DNA from: Jimgerdemannia flammicorona
Lineage: Eukaryota; Mucoromycota; Endogonomycetes; Endogonales; Endogonaceae
Length of the DNA stretch: 28,369 bases
Reading direction: 5' to 3'
NCBI GenBank assembly: GCA_003990745.1
Contig: RBNI01000638.1
Span: forward strand, 1 to 28,369
Shown: one piece after another, positions 10,506 through 20,520 of the stretch
Layout of the letters: each line of letters begins with the position of its first letter
Position numbering within the stretch: position 1 is the first letter of the stretch
The notes under the pieces: generated by a model
Databases searched by the model: none
Told to the model about the DNA's origin: nothing
The model's input: the letters and a program-made list of their open reading frames with translations, nothing else
Made by a program: the position numbers and the translations under genes

Positions 10506-11410
10506 AACCAGAAGAAGGGTGTCCCAAGGAATTACACCCTAAAGGAAGCTCCTCAGACCATCAAGGCACAAGAAGATCTCATCTATAAAGAATATCAGAA
10601 AGCCCATTAAGGACAGACAAGTACAGAAGACAAGATTTGAAAACTGTATCAACACTGGCCTCACCTCAGAACTCAAGTCCAAGACATCATCCAGAAATAT
10701 GATACTTGCCAGAAGTATCAAGGAAAGAAGAATTACCAAGCCCCTTTACAACCAATTCCCCCACCAATTCACATCTTTCAGAGATGGGGAGTAGATGTAA
10801 TTGGACCTCTACCAGTTACACCAAGAAGAAACAAATACATCCTTGTATTTATTGAATATCTGACCAAGTGGCCTGAGGCTTTCCCAATAGAAATCGCAGA
10901 TGCCTTAACCATTGTAGGCCTCCTCCATGGACTCACACTCAGATATGGACCTCTAGAAGAACTCATCTCTGACCAAGGCACAGAATTCATCAACAATATA
11001 ATCACAAGTTATGCCCAAATTCACAAGATCCACCTAAAAAGGACCACATAATACCACCCCCAGACCAATGGTATGACAGAAAGAATGAACCAGACCATCA
11101 AGAAAGGACTTGCCCAAGTCAATCCTTCTAATTGGGACCTCTGCTTACCTGAGATCCTGTGGGAAATTCAGAACACCCCTGCTGCCTCTACCAAACAAAA
11201 GCCATTCGAAATGATGTTTGCCAAGAGAACCAGAACTGCTGACTATGAGAATCTTGGAGACCTCCTCAAGAAGGCAGAACAGTTATGTAATCAAGCCCAA
11301 GGACAGATTATCAAAGCCCAAGAAAGACAAAGAAGTACTATAACCAAAAACAGAAGAATTAGAAGATCAAGATTAGAGATCAAGTACTAGTTTGGAGAAG
11401 TATAATTGAA
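10506..11410 (+). pseudogene. Integrase domain (Ty3)
   Basis: The zinc-binding N-terminus is partly readable: a His before GQTSTEDK and KYDTCQKYQ, where the first Cys of the C-x2-C pair is Tyr. The catalytic core keeps all three acidic residues: WGVDVIGPLP (first Asp), LISDQGTEFINN (second Asp) and TERMNQTIKKGL (Glu, near 11080). YHPQTNG is preceded by a TAA at about 11049 in place of a sense codon. Stops also occur at about 10608 and 10638. Core motif spacing is normal for a Ty3 integrase. Confidence 0.9.
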
Positions 11411-12076
11411 ATGAATTTTGCCGCCAAACTGGAACCCAAATTGGAAGGACTTTATCTTGTACACAACATCAGAGGAACCAGCATCTATTTAAGAAGCATG
11501 GATGGACAAACCCTAAGAACACCAGTATATATCAATCACCTCAAACTATATCTCCCCTCTACCATGAGCCAAAGGATTGATCAGTGCCTCCAGACATTGG
11601 TCCTCAGCTCCTTCCAAGCCCTACCAGTCCCTCTACCCCAATTCGGCCAAGCTAATAGAAGCCCCCTTCAGAGGATCCAAGCTCATCAAGAAAATCTTAC
11701 CCTGGCCAGATGCCTACTACAAGTCCACCAACTGTAGGCCTATTATGCAATCAGTGAACAATTGCAGAACCTCCCAGCCCCAGAGCAGACCTACATTAGG
11801 AACACCACAGGTCTGACCAGAAGAGACACTACTGCTGCAGACAGACTATACACCATTTACAAACGAAATGTCACAGCCCTGATACAGGTACAATTCTCCC
11901 TGAATGACATTCAAGGAACCCTATTACCTATTTGAGCATCATCAACTCTATCAAAATCCTATTCCCTGAAGAAGAAGAAGAGCCCATAGAATGGAGTGAC
12001 CCTAGTACAGACAATGAAGATGATAGAATAGGTATAGATACAGAGGCAGCCTATGCTTATTGGGATGATGACTGAA
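11411..12076 (+). pseudogene. Integrase C-terminus with GPY-like motif and acidic tail
   Basis: MNFAAKLEPKLEGLYLVHNI followed by GTSIYLRSMDG and YINHLKLYLP matches the GPY/F region of Ty3 integrases, with GLY in place of GPY (a Pro-to-Leu change fits C-to-T). No chromodomain follows. About 180 further residues, spread over two or three frames, extend to a TGA at 12074-12076. The end is very acidic (PEEEEEPIEWSDPSTDNEDD and a final WDDD). The function of this tail is unknown. Confidence 0.7.
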
Positions 12077-12100
12077 GAATAATCTGAGACAGACTACCCT

Positions 12101-12116
12101 TCAGTGGGGGCTGATG
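12101..12116 (+). promoter_or_regulatory. Polypurine tract
   Basis: TCAGTGGGGGCTGATG directly precedes the 3' LTR and is the likely plus-strand priming site. Confidence 0.65.
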
Positions 12117-13557
12117 TGACAAACCAAAACATACTACCTGAATTATATCTTAACCAGATGATGCAAACAATTAGCCAAGATGACGTGAACACACAGCATA
12201 GTAACCAGTAATCATTGCTGTGGAAAACTGTATAAATAGCCAGACATACCAGAAAGGGTCTGTTTACCTGTACAGACTCTGTATACTGTACAGGTCCTGT
12301 ACACTGTACAGACTCTGTACACCTGTCATAAGTAGCAGATCTATAGTTAGCCACATAGTAACCAGATAGCAACCAACTTGTATAAACTACCCCAGAGACA
12401 AGAGTGAATAAACCTCAATCCGAAATTGAAGTAAAAGACAAGTCTGCCTACCACACTTCGAGAGGAACTCTACAGCCACTGTTAGGAGATTGTGAGCTTA
12501 TTTCCCTACTCTGGTCCACTTTCCGATACAAAGAATGAGTCCAAAATACAAATACCAAAGAAGCCTCTAAAGATTGAGCATTAGTTTCCTTTCCACTCTA
12601 GTTCACTTTCTGATACAAAGCTGATTTTGCCACCTAAGTTCAAGGAGAACTTCACTGCCTTTTGAAGAAACCTGCCACTTAAGGAATAAGCTGCATTATT
12701 GATTCACTTGCCAGATAAGCCTGAAGATTTGCTGCCCAAGTTCAAGGAAGAACTTCGCTGCATTCTCAGAGAGCCCGCCTTTCTTGCTATAAGCCAGTTT
12801 CTGATGCAACTTCGCAGTGGAGCCAGTCTACGATGTAACCCCATGCAAACAAAGCCAGTCTTTGATGTAACTTGCCAAGAATCTGAGTAGTATTCTCAGT
12901 TAAAGCCAATTCAGGAAGAATCTGTGCCATTCGAGTTATCTGAGTTATCCGCTGTATTCCTAGTTGAAGCCACCGATTCAGGAAGAATCTGCATCATCCA
13001 CCATTCCCAAGTTATTATTCCCAGAAGAGTCCAATTTGCACCATCCGAGTTATCCATTGTTCCCAGTGAGTCTGTTACAGAAGAATCCATGCCATACAAT
13101 TCCCAGTGAGCCAAATTGAGTTATCTGCCAAATTATCAGAATGTCTGCATAAGGAATCTGTCATGCTACACAAGATCATCATGCAGAAATCACATAAAGA
13201 GGATAGCTAAATTGTCAGACTGTTATGCACAAAGAGATCATCATGCTATACAAAGAAATTACCACTACTCAAGAAGGAAACTGCTTGCACTATATACAAA
13301 TTCTGCCATTCCCAGTTGACCTAAGAAGGAAACCTATTCACACAAATCGCCACTATACCTAGAGAACTGTCCCAATTAGGAAATCAACACACAAATTACT
13401 CGCAGATATCCAGCTTTGACTATTATACCACTAAACACCAAGGACCTCAGGAATCTTAGAATATTTTGTTGCTTTTTGACAAAGTAACTGGGGGCTCAAG
13501 TCAAACTACATCAACCCCCAACCTTGTAATTTGCCTCCATTGAGCCGGCACGTTACA
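12117..13557 (+). repeat. 3' LTR (1441 bp)
   Basis: It starts TGACAAACC and ends GGCACGTTACA. It is collinear with 3030-4535, with many scattered C/T and G/A differences, a three-unit rather than five-unit palindrome array (12268-12321), and a deletion of about 29 bp near 12940. TATAAATA lies at 12231-12238 and AATAAA at 12407-12412. At several sites one LTR has CG where the other has TG or CA, so both copies have lost CpGs independently. Confidence 0.92.
12268..12321. repeat. Three tandem 18-bp palindromic units in the 3' LTR
   Basis: Same unit as at 3181-3270 but three copies. It lies between the LTR TATA box and AATAAA. Confidence 0.9.
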
Positions 13558-13563
13558 ATAATA

Positions 13564-13930
13564 TAAATTGTAAAATATTAATTTTATATATTAAATACTT
13601 TAATATAATATTTAGATTTTATTATAGACTAAATTAAATAAAGCTAAAGAAAAGATAGTATTATTATTAGAATTTTGACTTTTGATTATCTATTTATAAA
13701 CTTCTTAGACTAGTTCTTCTTAGATCTTCTAACTAGCTTTTCTTTCAAATATTCTTCTTATATATATATTTGAGTAGAATAGTTTTTTATTTCTTCTACT
13801 TACTATTTGTTTTTTCAATTTTCTAAAAGATAATAGTGTTTACTTATTCTCCATTTTCTATAATATTACTGAACTAAGTCTTTTTTAATTTTACTTATAT
13901 ATTTATAAAGTAATGGTCTTTTTCTCTATA
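13564..13930. other. AT-rich spacer, nothing recognisable
   Basis: Very AT-rich, with a T/C-biased plus strand in places. No ORF over 60 codons, RNA gene or repeat was recognised. Confidence 0.6.
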
Positions 13931-13939
13931 ATTATAGTA

Positions 13940-14470
13940 GATATATTATGATAGTTGATCTGAATTAGAAACAACAATTAGAAGATAGATATTTGATTAT
14001 AATATCTAGTTTGCAGTTACTCAATCTCTTAGTTGTATAATTTGCACAGCTATATAAAACTTATAATCATATAGATTGTACAAATATATGAATCTCTTAA
14101 CTATATAGAATGACTTATAGGAAAAAATATCCTAACTTCGCTACTATATAGCTAGTAAACTTATATAAATATTTCTAATATTTAGAGTGAATAAACCTCA
14201 GATTAAAATAGTTCAAGTAAAGAAACAAAGAACTAGTAAGCCTGTAGATAGATATATTTTGAACTTACTCATCTCTGCATATGAGAATTCTGAGAAGTCA
14301 AAGAAAATCAAGTATTCAAGATAAAGAAATCTATTAGTATATATCTGCTATATTACAACTTAGTATCTATTGACTGATAATTCAAAATAAATTTCTCAAT
14401 TTTAAGCTAAATAATAAATAACTACTACTAACTAAACATATACTCAAATTGAACCAAGACATCTAGATAT
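13940..14470 (+). repeat. Decayed solo-LTR-like relic related to the dUTPase-element LTR
   Basis: The segment has CTGAATTAGAAACAACAATT near its start, resembling CTGAATTATA...AACAATTAGCC in the LTR at 12117. GAGTGAATAAACCTCAGATT follows at about 14186, matching GAGTGAATAAACCTCA in both LTRs. The order and polarity match the plus-strand LTR. The rest is too AT-shifted to align by eye and the borders are approximate. No internal region follows, so a solo LTR or truncated copy is likely. Confidence 0.5.
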
Positions 14471-14481
14471 GTTAAATATGA

Positions 14482-14822
14482 GCTGAGGAGGAGGAAGGCC
14501 CAGTGGGACCCAAGGGAGCGAACCCAGAGCCAGTGTCAAAGCAAATGGAAGACATGTGGAAGAGCATGTATAAGGGGGATGAACAAAGAACATAACTGAA
14601 AATGCATCAGCCATTTATTGCTACATAAAAACGCAGTCCTTATATATAAAATATGACATCCCAAAAGGGAGGATGCATCACAACTCGGGGCAAACCAAAT
14701 TAGGAACCACATGACTGCCAGAGATAGGCAGAGATAAGAGGGGAGCCAATCCCAGTTGCAGGATAAATATCACAAACAAACACAAATAAAAAAAATCCAA
14801 ATTAGGATTAAAAAACATCCTT
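14482..14822 (-). repeat. Inverted 5' copy of the pseudo-LTR
   Basis: Reverse complement of about 14976-15310. Blocks such as CAGTTGCAGGATAAATATCAC and GGATTAAAAAACATCC pair with the direct arm. The two arms are separated by only about 155 bp, so a transcript or single strand could form a hairpin with roughly 340-bp arms. Confidence 0.9.
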
Positions 14823-15310
14823 GCCCCCTCCAGGGTCTCGTGCTCACTCTGGGGTCTCGGCCTTACTCCGCTCCCCTCTGCTACCTTCGGCCCCTCGCTT
14901 CGCTCAGGCTCACTGTAGCTTGCTCTGTTTTGGCCTCACCCCTCACTCGCACTCACCCCTCCAGAGTCTGTAGATGTTTTTTAATCCTGATTTGGATTTG
15001 TTTTGTTTGTGTTTGTTTGTGATATTTATCCTGCAACTGGGATTGGCTCCCCTCTTATCTCTGCCTATCTCTGGTAGTCATGTGGTTCCTAATTTGGTTC
15101 GCCCTGAGTTGTTGCATGTTCTCCCTTTTAGAACATCATATTTTGTATATAAGGACCACATTTTTATGTGGCAATAAACAGCTGATGCATTTTCGGTTAC
15201 ATTCTTTGTTCATCCCCCTTATACATGCTCTTCCACATGTCTTCTGTTTGCTTTGACACTGGCTCTGGGTTCACTCCCTTGGCTCCCACTGGGCCTTTCT
15301 CCTCCTCTGC
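14806..15310 (+). repeat. 5' pseudo-LTR (direct copy)
   Basis: Direct repeat of 18460-18962. It contains a GC-rich core (about 14823-14975), a TATA-like GTATATAAGG at about 15145-15154 and AATAAA at 15173-15178. The N-terminal coding frame begins inside it. Confidence 0.9.
14809..14990. repeat. GC-rich module bounded by an inverted 15-bp repeat
   Basis: GATTAAAAAACATCC at the left and its complement GATGTTTTTTAATC at the right bound about 155 bp rich in GCTC/CTCC. The same module recurs at 18462-18644. It is the loop of the 5' snap-back and the outer part of the 3' pseudo-LTR. Confidence 0.75.
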
Positions 15311-16461
15311 TATACTGCCTGCCCTCAGGGCCTCTGTCCTCATCGATGAGATCATGGATGAGGTTCCTCCTCCTCCTCCCCCTGCCTTCACCCCCACCAC
15401 TGTCTCGTTTGAGGCCTATATCTCATCCACCATTCTCTCTCTCCTCCTGGACCTTCATCCTTCTGGTCATCCACTCCTCTCTCAGTTCCAGTTGGTTCTT
15501 GCCCTCTCTGCTAAGGAGGCTCATCTCCACTATGACATCGACATCATTGCTCCACTTGCCATCCACTACTCCATTCTCCCCAAGGCCCACCACCAAGCTC
15601 TCTCTGAAGAGGTTCGTGCCGCCACTGCTGCCACCAAGCTTGTCACTGCTGATGCTACTGCTGCTTCCGCTGCCACCACCTCTGCCTCTTTCCAACATGC
15701 CTGTGCCACTTTTGTGGCCTTCACCTCCTCCTGTCTCTCAGATGCTACTCCTTTCTGTGGCTTTGCCATCTACAAAGTTCATTCCATCACTGTCAACATC
15801 GATGCCATTCATCACTTCCTCCTCACCGGCACTTCCTTTATTACTTGCTTTCACAAGCAGGAGTCATCACATGCTGTCGCATCTGCTTGTGCCACTGCCA
15901 CTGCTCCCCTATCTACCTTTCCTGAGGTTTCGGTCTCCGAGGCCATTCGTGCTGAAGCTTGTGCTGCTGCCCATGCTGAGGTCTGTTCCTTCACTGCCGC
16001 CACTGCCTAGGCCCTCTCCAAGACCCCCACCAAGCCCCCTGCCAAGCCCAACCAGGCTTCATCGGCCTCTTCCCAGTCTCTCTCCCCCACCAAGGCTTCC
16101 TCCTCCATTCCCCCTGCCCCTAAGCATGGCCGCCAACTTGGTTCTCACCCTGTCAGGGCCTGGCCTTATGCTATCTGCTCTGGTCACCTCCACTGTGCCT
16201 ACTGGCACCCGGCTAAGTCTGTCTGTCCTCATGGTGGTGTTCCTTGTGCTGCTGCCCCTTCAGCTGCTCGCTTGCCTTTGGCCTCCTCCACCGGTTCTTC
16301 CTCTGCCTCCTCCACCCATGCCCCTGAATGTAAGGGCTGTACGAAAGCCTGTGGCCGCAAGGTCTGGCACTCTGATGGGGTGTGCTCTCATTCATCAAGT
16401 TTGCCATCTTCAAAAAAAGTCAGAGAGAAGGGGAAGGCCTCTCACTCTTAAACTTCTCTCT
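15225..16461 (+). pseudogene. N-terminal coding region of the Penelope-like element
   Basis: The frame opens at ATG 15225 and runs to TAG 16008-16010 (Gln codon expected by C-to-T) and on to TAA at about 16459-16461. It is rich in Ala, Ser, Thr and Pro. The C-terminal part has clustered Cys and His: WPYAICSGHLHCAYWHPAKS, VCPHGGVPC, then ECKGCTKACGRKVWHSDGVC (about 16328-16385), which looks zinc-binding. Many Cys in the Ala-rich part sit where Arg would be expected from CGT-to-TGT decay, so not every Cys is original. An overlapping 424-codon frame (15253-16527) is rejected as low-complexity read-through. The junction to the RT frame lies between 16470 and 16630 and needs a frameshift or intron. 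Confidence 0.6.
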
Positions 16462-16540
16462 GGTATGGTTCTCCCCTGGTGTCCCAGTCCCCTCTCGGAT
16501 TCCATCATCGCTTCTGGTATGCTCTGAGTAGTTCCTGATA

Positions 16541-18466
16541 TTGTCCCCCCTTTGTCTTTCCTGGTTGCTTATCCTGAATTTTTGGGTTTATTCTTCTCTT
16601 GGAGCACTTTTGTCTCCTCCTTTCTCCTTGGCTGACTGCCCCCTTTCTCCTCTTCAAGTCTTTACCTTATCCTTGGGTCCTTGCTTCATTTTTCCTGCAA
16701 CTTCCTCACAATTCTCCTTCACTGATCTGGCTCATCTTACATGTTTTTGCTGTGCTCTTGACCTTGCCATATTCTTTCAAGATCATGGTGAGATGCCCTC
16801 TTGCTATTTTGTTCCTAGTGATTGGGCCCCTCCTCCCAATGTCTCTTCACACTGTGTATTCCTCGACATGGCTTGCATGCTGTCCATTCCTGGATGTGCT
16901 CACTCTTGCTTGGTTTTGGACTGTGCCATATATACCGCACTTAAATCAGTCAAGCAATTACCTATGCATTTGCTCACAGTCACTGATAAGAATCAGGGTT
17001 TTGCACTTATTCCTAAGTTTCTCTACCTTGATGGCCTTTCTGCCCTTCTTTGAGCTGTGGCTTATGAGCCTAGTGCTCTTGGATTGGATGAGGTTCTCCC
17101 TCTTCTTCAGGTTTCTCTGGCTCATGCCAGATCACTTTCAGACTCCCCATTTGTGAATCCCATTTTTACCTTCTTCCAGGACTCTTTGTCCTCTCTGGAC
17201 ATTTGTCTTCTGGTTTTCTATGCTCTTCCTAAGGTTCACAAGCCTACTTTGGCTTGGTGTCCCATTATGGCTACTTATAACTCCCCCATCACTGAGATTT
17301 CGAAGTGGCTATCTCACTTCTTTCTCTTCTGGATGACTCTTTTACAACACCATCTTGGGCCTGAGTATACTATTATTCATAATACTCAGGAGCTCACCCT
17401 TCTCTGCTCCACCATTGTGCCTGTTAACTGTTTTTCCCATTTGGCCTCTGGTGATTTCTCCTCCTTTTATACTGCTATTCGTTTTGATGAGATCGATGAT
17501 TGCCTTTGCTTCTTGGGTTCTATTGTTTTTCCTTTGGATTCCCTGGTCTCATTGGCTTCCATTGTTGAGCTTACACTCCTCATCTGTGGCTCTAATTATT
17601 TCAAGTCAGCCCCTGGCTCCTTTCACCAGACTTCTGGTATTGCCATAGGTACAAATTGTGCCCTCATCCTTGCCAATCTTGTTGGCTTGGCCCATGAACT
17701 TCGTGTGATACATGATCTTTCTTCACCTCTTTCCATCACGTTCTGGGCTGGGGATATCTTCTTTCGCCAATATATTGATGACTTCATTGTCTTTGCTGTT
17801 GCTGGTATTGATATCTCTAGTATGTTTCTGGGTATCTACCATCCCCACCACTCTATTACTTGGGTGTGTGGTATGACTAGTATTCCCTTTTTGGACCTTT
17901 CCTTTCCTCTTTCTCCTTTTCGAACTGTTGTTTATTCTCATTTTCCACATTCTCAACAGTTCCCTGACTTCTTGTCCAACCATCCTCATTGCACTCTTCT
18001 TGAATGTGTTCATGGTGAGGCTTGTCATCTTGCACTATGCTGCTCCCATTGTTCTGATTGGGTGTCTGCTGTTCAGGTTCTTGGCAACTTCGTGGTCCAT
18101 CATCGTGCCTACCCAATTTCTATCATTCATAATCTGCTTGCTTCTGTTGAATGGTCTGTTGTTCGCTCTTCCCTTCTCTCTCCTCTTTACCCCTCTTCAC
18201 TTCTCTCCCTCTCCCCTTACCCTCTCCATACCCCCTCTTCTTTCCCACCCCCAATTCTTGTGGTACTATTTGATCATGCTCACTGGATTGCTCAATGCCC
18301 TGATACTGTCCTGTGCTCTTCTCTTTCACACCATGGACTTTGATCTCTTTCTCAACACCCTCTGATTGCTCGTTTATATCTTTCTTCCATTTCTTCTTTA
18401 ATCCATCACTCTCGTTTTGCATTTTCATCACCTCCCGGTACCTCCAGCTCTGCTGGAGAGGATTAA
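16541..18466 (+). pseudogene. Penelope-class reverse transcriptase (endonuclease not seen)
   Basis: One frame with only two internal stops, TGA 17051-17053 and TGA 18341-18343 (both fit CGA decay), ends at TAA 18464-18466 exactly at the 3' pseudo-LTR. Conserved blocks in order: FSFTDLAHLTCF and VPSDWAPPP (N-terminal PLE region), TVTDKNQGFALIPK, FYALPKVHKP, then CPIMATYNSPITEISKWLSH (Cys where Arg is usual), SGDFSSFYTAI (catalytic Asp at 17453-17455), GIAIGTNCALILANL, RQYIDDFIVFA (YIDD at 17771-17782), SIPFLDL and ECVHGEA. After that only about 145 residues remain, with no GIY-YIG pattern. I read it as an endonuclease-deficient PLE; a lost domain cannot be excluded. Confidence 0.85.
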
Positions 18467-18962
18467 AAAACATCCTTGCCCCCTCCAGGGTCTTGCGCTC
18501 GCTCCGGGGTCTTGGCCTTACTCTGCTCCCCTCCACTGCCTTTGGTCCCTCGCTTTGCTTGGGCTCACTGCGGCTTGCTCCATTTTGGCCTCACTCCTTG
18601 CTTGCGCTCACCCCTCTGGAGTCTGCGGATGTTTTTTAATCCCGATTTGGATTTGTTTTGTTTGTGTTTGTTTGTGATATTTATCCTGCAACTGGGATTG
18701 GCTCCCCTTTTATCTCCACCTATCTCTGGCAGTCATGTGGTTCCTAATTCAGTTCACCCCGAGTTGTGGTGTGTCCTCTCTTTTGGGATGTTGTATTTTG
18801 TATATAAGGACCATGTTTTTACATAGCAATAAATGGCTGATGCATTTTTAGTTACGTTCTTTATTCATCCCCCTTATATATGCTCTTCCACATATCTTCT
18901 ATTCGCTTTGACACTGGCTCTGGGTTCACTCCCTTGGCTCCTGCTGGGCCTTCCTCCTTCTC
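18460..18962 (+). repeat. 3' pseudo-LTR of the Penelope-like element
   Basis: Direct repeat of 14806-15310, including the GC-rich module, the TATA-like GTATATAAGG, AATAAA near 18828 and the terminal CTGGGCCTTCCTCC. It differs from the 5' copy mostly by C/T and G/A changes. Its first bases contain the RT stop codon. Confidence 0.9.
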
Positions 18963-20099
18963 TTATATCAGAAATAATAATATTACAATAATGATAGTAT
19001 AGAAGATCTGGCAATAAGCCACCTACTATATAGATAAAATCAAGCAAATTCTGAAGAACTAACTCAATACTATCTACTAAGAAATAAATAAAGAGCCAAA
19101 TATCTTTTATATCTAAATCTACTATCAGATAATCCTAGTTAATTATACTGATATATATATATCATTAGAGATCAAGTAGCTAAAGTAATCTTTATGAAAA
19201 GAATTTATTTAGAGATAGTTATAATAATCTGATCAATACTAATAGTCCTAGACTTAGTATAGAAGGTGACTTATACTTAGTAATATTAGATAGCCAGATA
19301 CTCTCATGACCATATAATAGAAATGATCACTGGAGTCATAGTTAAAGTACTCAAGATGATTAGTAAAATCTCTACAACTATAATTAATTGAAATACACCT
19401 CAATCAAAGACTATAAAGCAGTAAAGAAATAGTAATCCTATGCAGGAACTTATCAAGATATTTATCAAATAACTGTATATCTAGGAGATATAGTAAAGGA
19501 AATCTAAAGAAAAGACTGTCATCCAGTTCAGAAGTTTGCTGCCACTATAGATAAGAAGAGAGAAACTTACTATACTTATAGAGAAAAAGACCACTACTCC
19601 TATAAATATATGAGTGAGATCAAGTATAAGATTCAGCTAAGTAATGCTATTAGAAACTATGAACAGACCAATACTATTATCTTTGAAAAAATTGAAAATT
19701 CTGAGAAAAAGCAAGAATGAAAAGCTTACTCTACTCTCACCTCTAAAAAGAATATATATAGGGAATGTTACAAGACATCACCAGAAAGACTCAAAAAGAA
19801 CTCAGTAGAACAGTCTCCAGAAAGACAAACAGAAGTGTAAAACTACAGCTACAGAAATAGATCAAGATATAGAACTTAAATAAGTAGTTAAATATATTAT
19901 CTGAGACAATACTTCTACCAGTAAAGAAGAGAAAGATCTTCAAGTATGATATCTTTAAGAATCTCAGTCAGCAAAAAGTCAATATAATTATTAAACAGTT
20001 ATATAGCAGAAATCCCCACCTTTAGATAATAAATAAGACTGAGACTTATAGAAATAGTTAAGAATTAAGAATAGAAGTTAGTTAAGGCCAATAATATAT

Positions 20100-20520
20100 A
20101 GGAAGATTTAGCTAAAGAGAGTGAAAAAGATAACTACAAGACCTCTGCCTATGCTATCTGCCAGATCAAGTATAGGATCTTTGAAGCCATTATTGATACA
20201 GAAGTTAGAGAATATCTTCTCAGTAAGAAAACTATAGACTGCCTAGGTTGGAAAATTAAAGAAGCTAAAAAATTGATATTTATTATAGTAGATAGTATAA
20301 GAACCACTCCTCTTAAAAAGTTCTAAGATATTCTTATTAAGTTTGGAGGAGAAATTATTCCAGTAGATGTAATTATTACAAATATTACTAATTATGATAT
20401 TCTTATCAGCAACTAGTAACTTTACAAGGCTAAGGCTATAATTGATATAAATTCTCAGAAGATATAAATTATCTACTAAGGACAAAAGATATAAATTCTA
20501 ATTAATATCAATAAAAGAGT
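20100..20520 (+). pseudogene. Aspartyl protease relic of the decayed Ty3 element
   Basis: The sequence reads YKTSAYAICQIKYRIFEAII, then DTE at the position of the D-T/S-G active site, followed by CLGWKIKEAKKLIFII, RTTPLKKF, IKFGGEIIPVDVIITN and YDILISN, interrupted by stops. This order matches Ty3-type retropepsins. The DTE triplet would not be catalytic. A minus-strand ORF here (20243-20485) is its shadow. Confidence 0.65.

Larger units (their letters stand above)
3030..13557 (+). mobile_element. Complete Ty3/Gypsy retrotransposon encoding a dUTPase domain
   Basis: Two long direct repeats starting TGACAAACC and ending TTACA flank a 7.6-kb internal region with, in order, Gag with CCHC, aspartyl protease, cysteine-rich modules, dUTPase, RT, RNase H and integrase. 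RT before integrase defines Ty3/Gypsy. A 6-bp direct repeat ATAATA flanks the element (3024-3029 and 13558-13563); because the surroundings are AT-rich it is only moderately convincing as a target duplication. All frames are broken by stops and frameshifts, so this copy cannot make a full polyprotein. No chromodomain was seen after the integrase. Confidence 0.9.
14482..18962 (+). mobile_element. Penelope-like retroelement with snap-back 5' end
   Basis: A single broken coding region with RT motifs of the Penelope class is flanked by direct copies of a roughly 500-bp repeat (14806-15310 and 18460-18962). In front of the 5' copy lies an inverted copy of most of the repeat (14482-14822). Direct pseudo-LTRs plus a partial inverted 5' copy are the known hallmark of Penelope-like elements. 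No GIY-YIG endonuclease motif was seen after the RT, as in the endonuclease-deficient Athena/Coprina group. No clear target duplication or telomeric repeat was found at the borders. Confidence 0.85.

Noticed and set aside
4575..12076. TGA read as Trp (altered genetic code)
   Set aside because: Many TGA stops sit where Trp is expected, but TAG also replaces Trp (6882-6884), TGA replaces Arg (about 9343), and TAA stops occur. Mutational decay explains all three; copy B of the unknown gene also uses TGG for Trp.
15141..15210. Hammerhead ribozyme in the Penelope pseudo-LTR
   Set aside because: Such ribozymes are known in Penelope-like elements, and GCTGATGC near 15181 looked similar, but the invariant CTGANGA and GAAA core with flanking helices could not be found on either strand.
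15253..16527. 424-codon ORF on the plus strand
   Set aside because: Almost pure Pro, Leu and Ser from reading pyrimidine-rich DNA out of frame. The neighbouring frame (15225) has sensible codon use and a Cys/His cluster.
17723..18536. Minus-strand basic ORFs opposite the Penelope RT
   Set aside because: Lys/Glu-rich low-complexity shadows of the pyrimidine-rich coding strand.
14440..18990. Telomeric repeats beside the Penelope-like element
   Set aside because: No tandem TTAGGG/CCCTAA or similar short repeat is present at either border.
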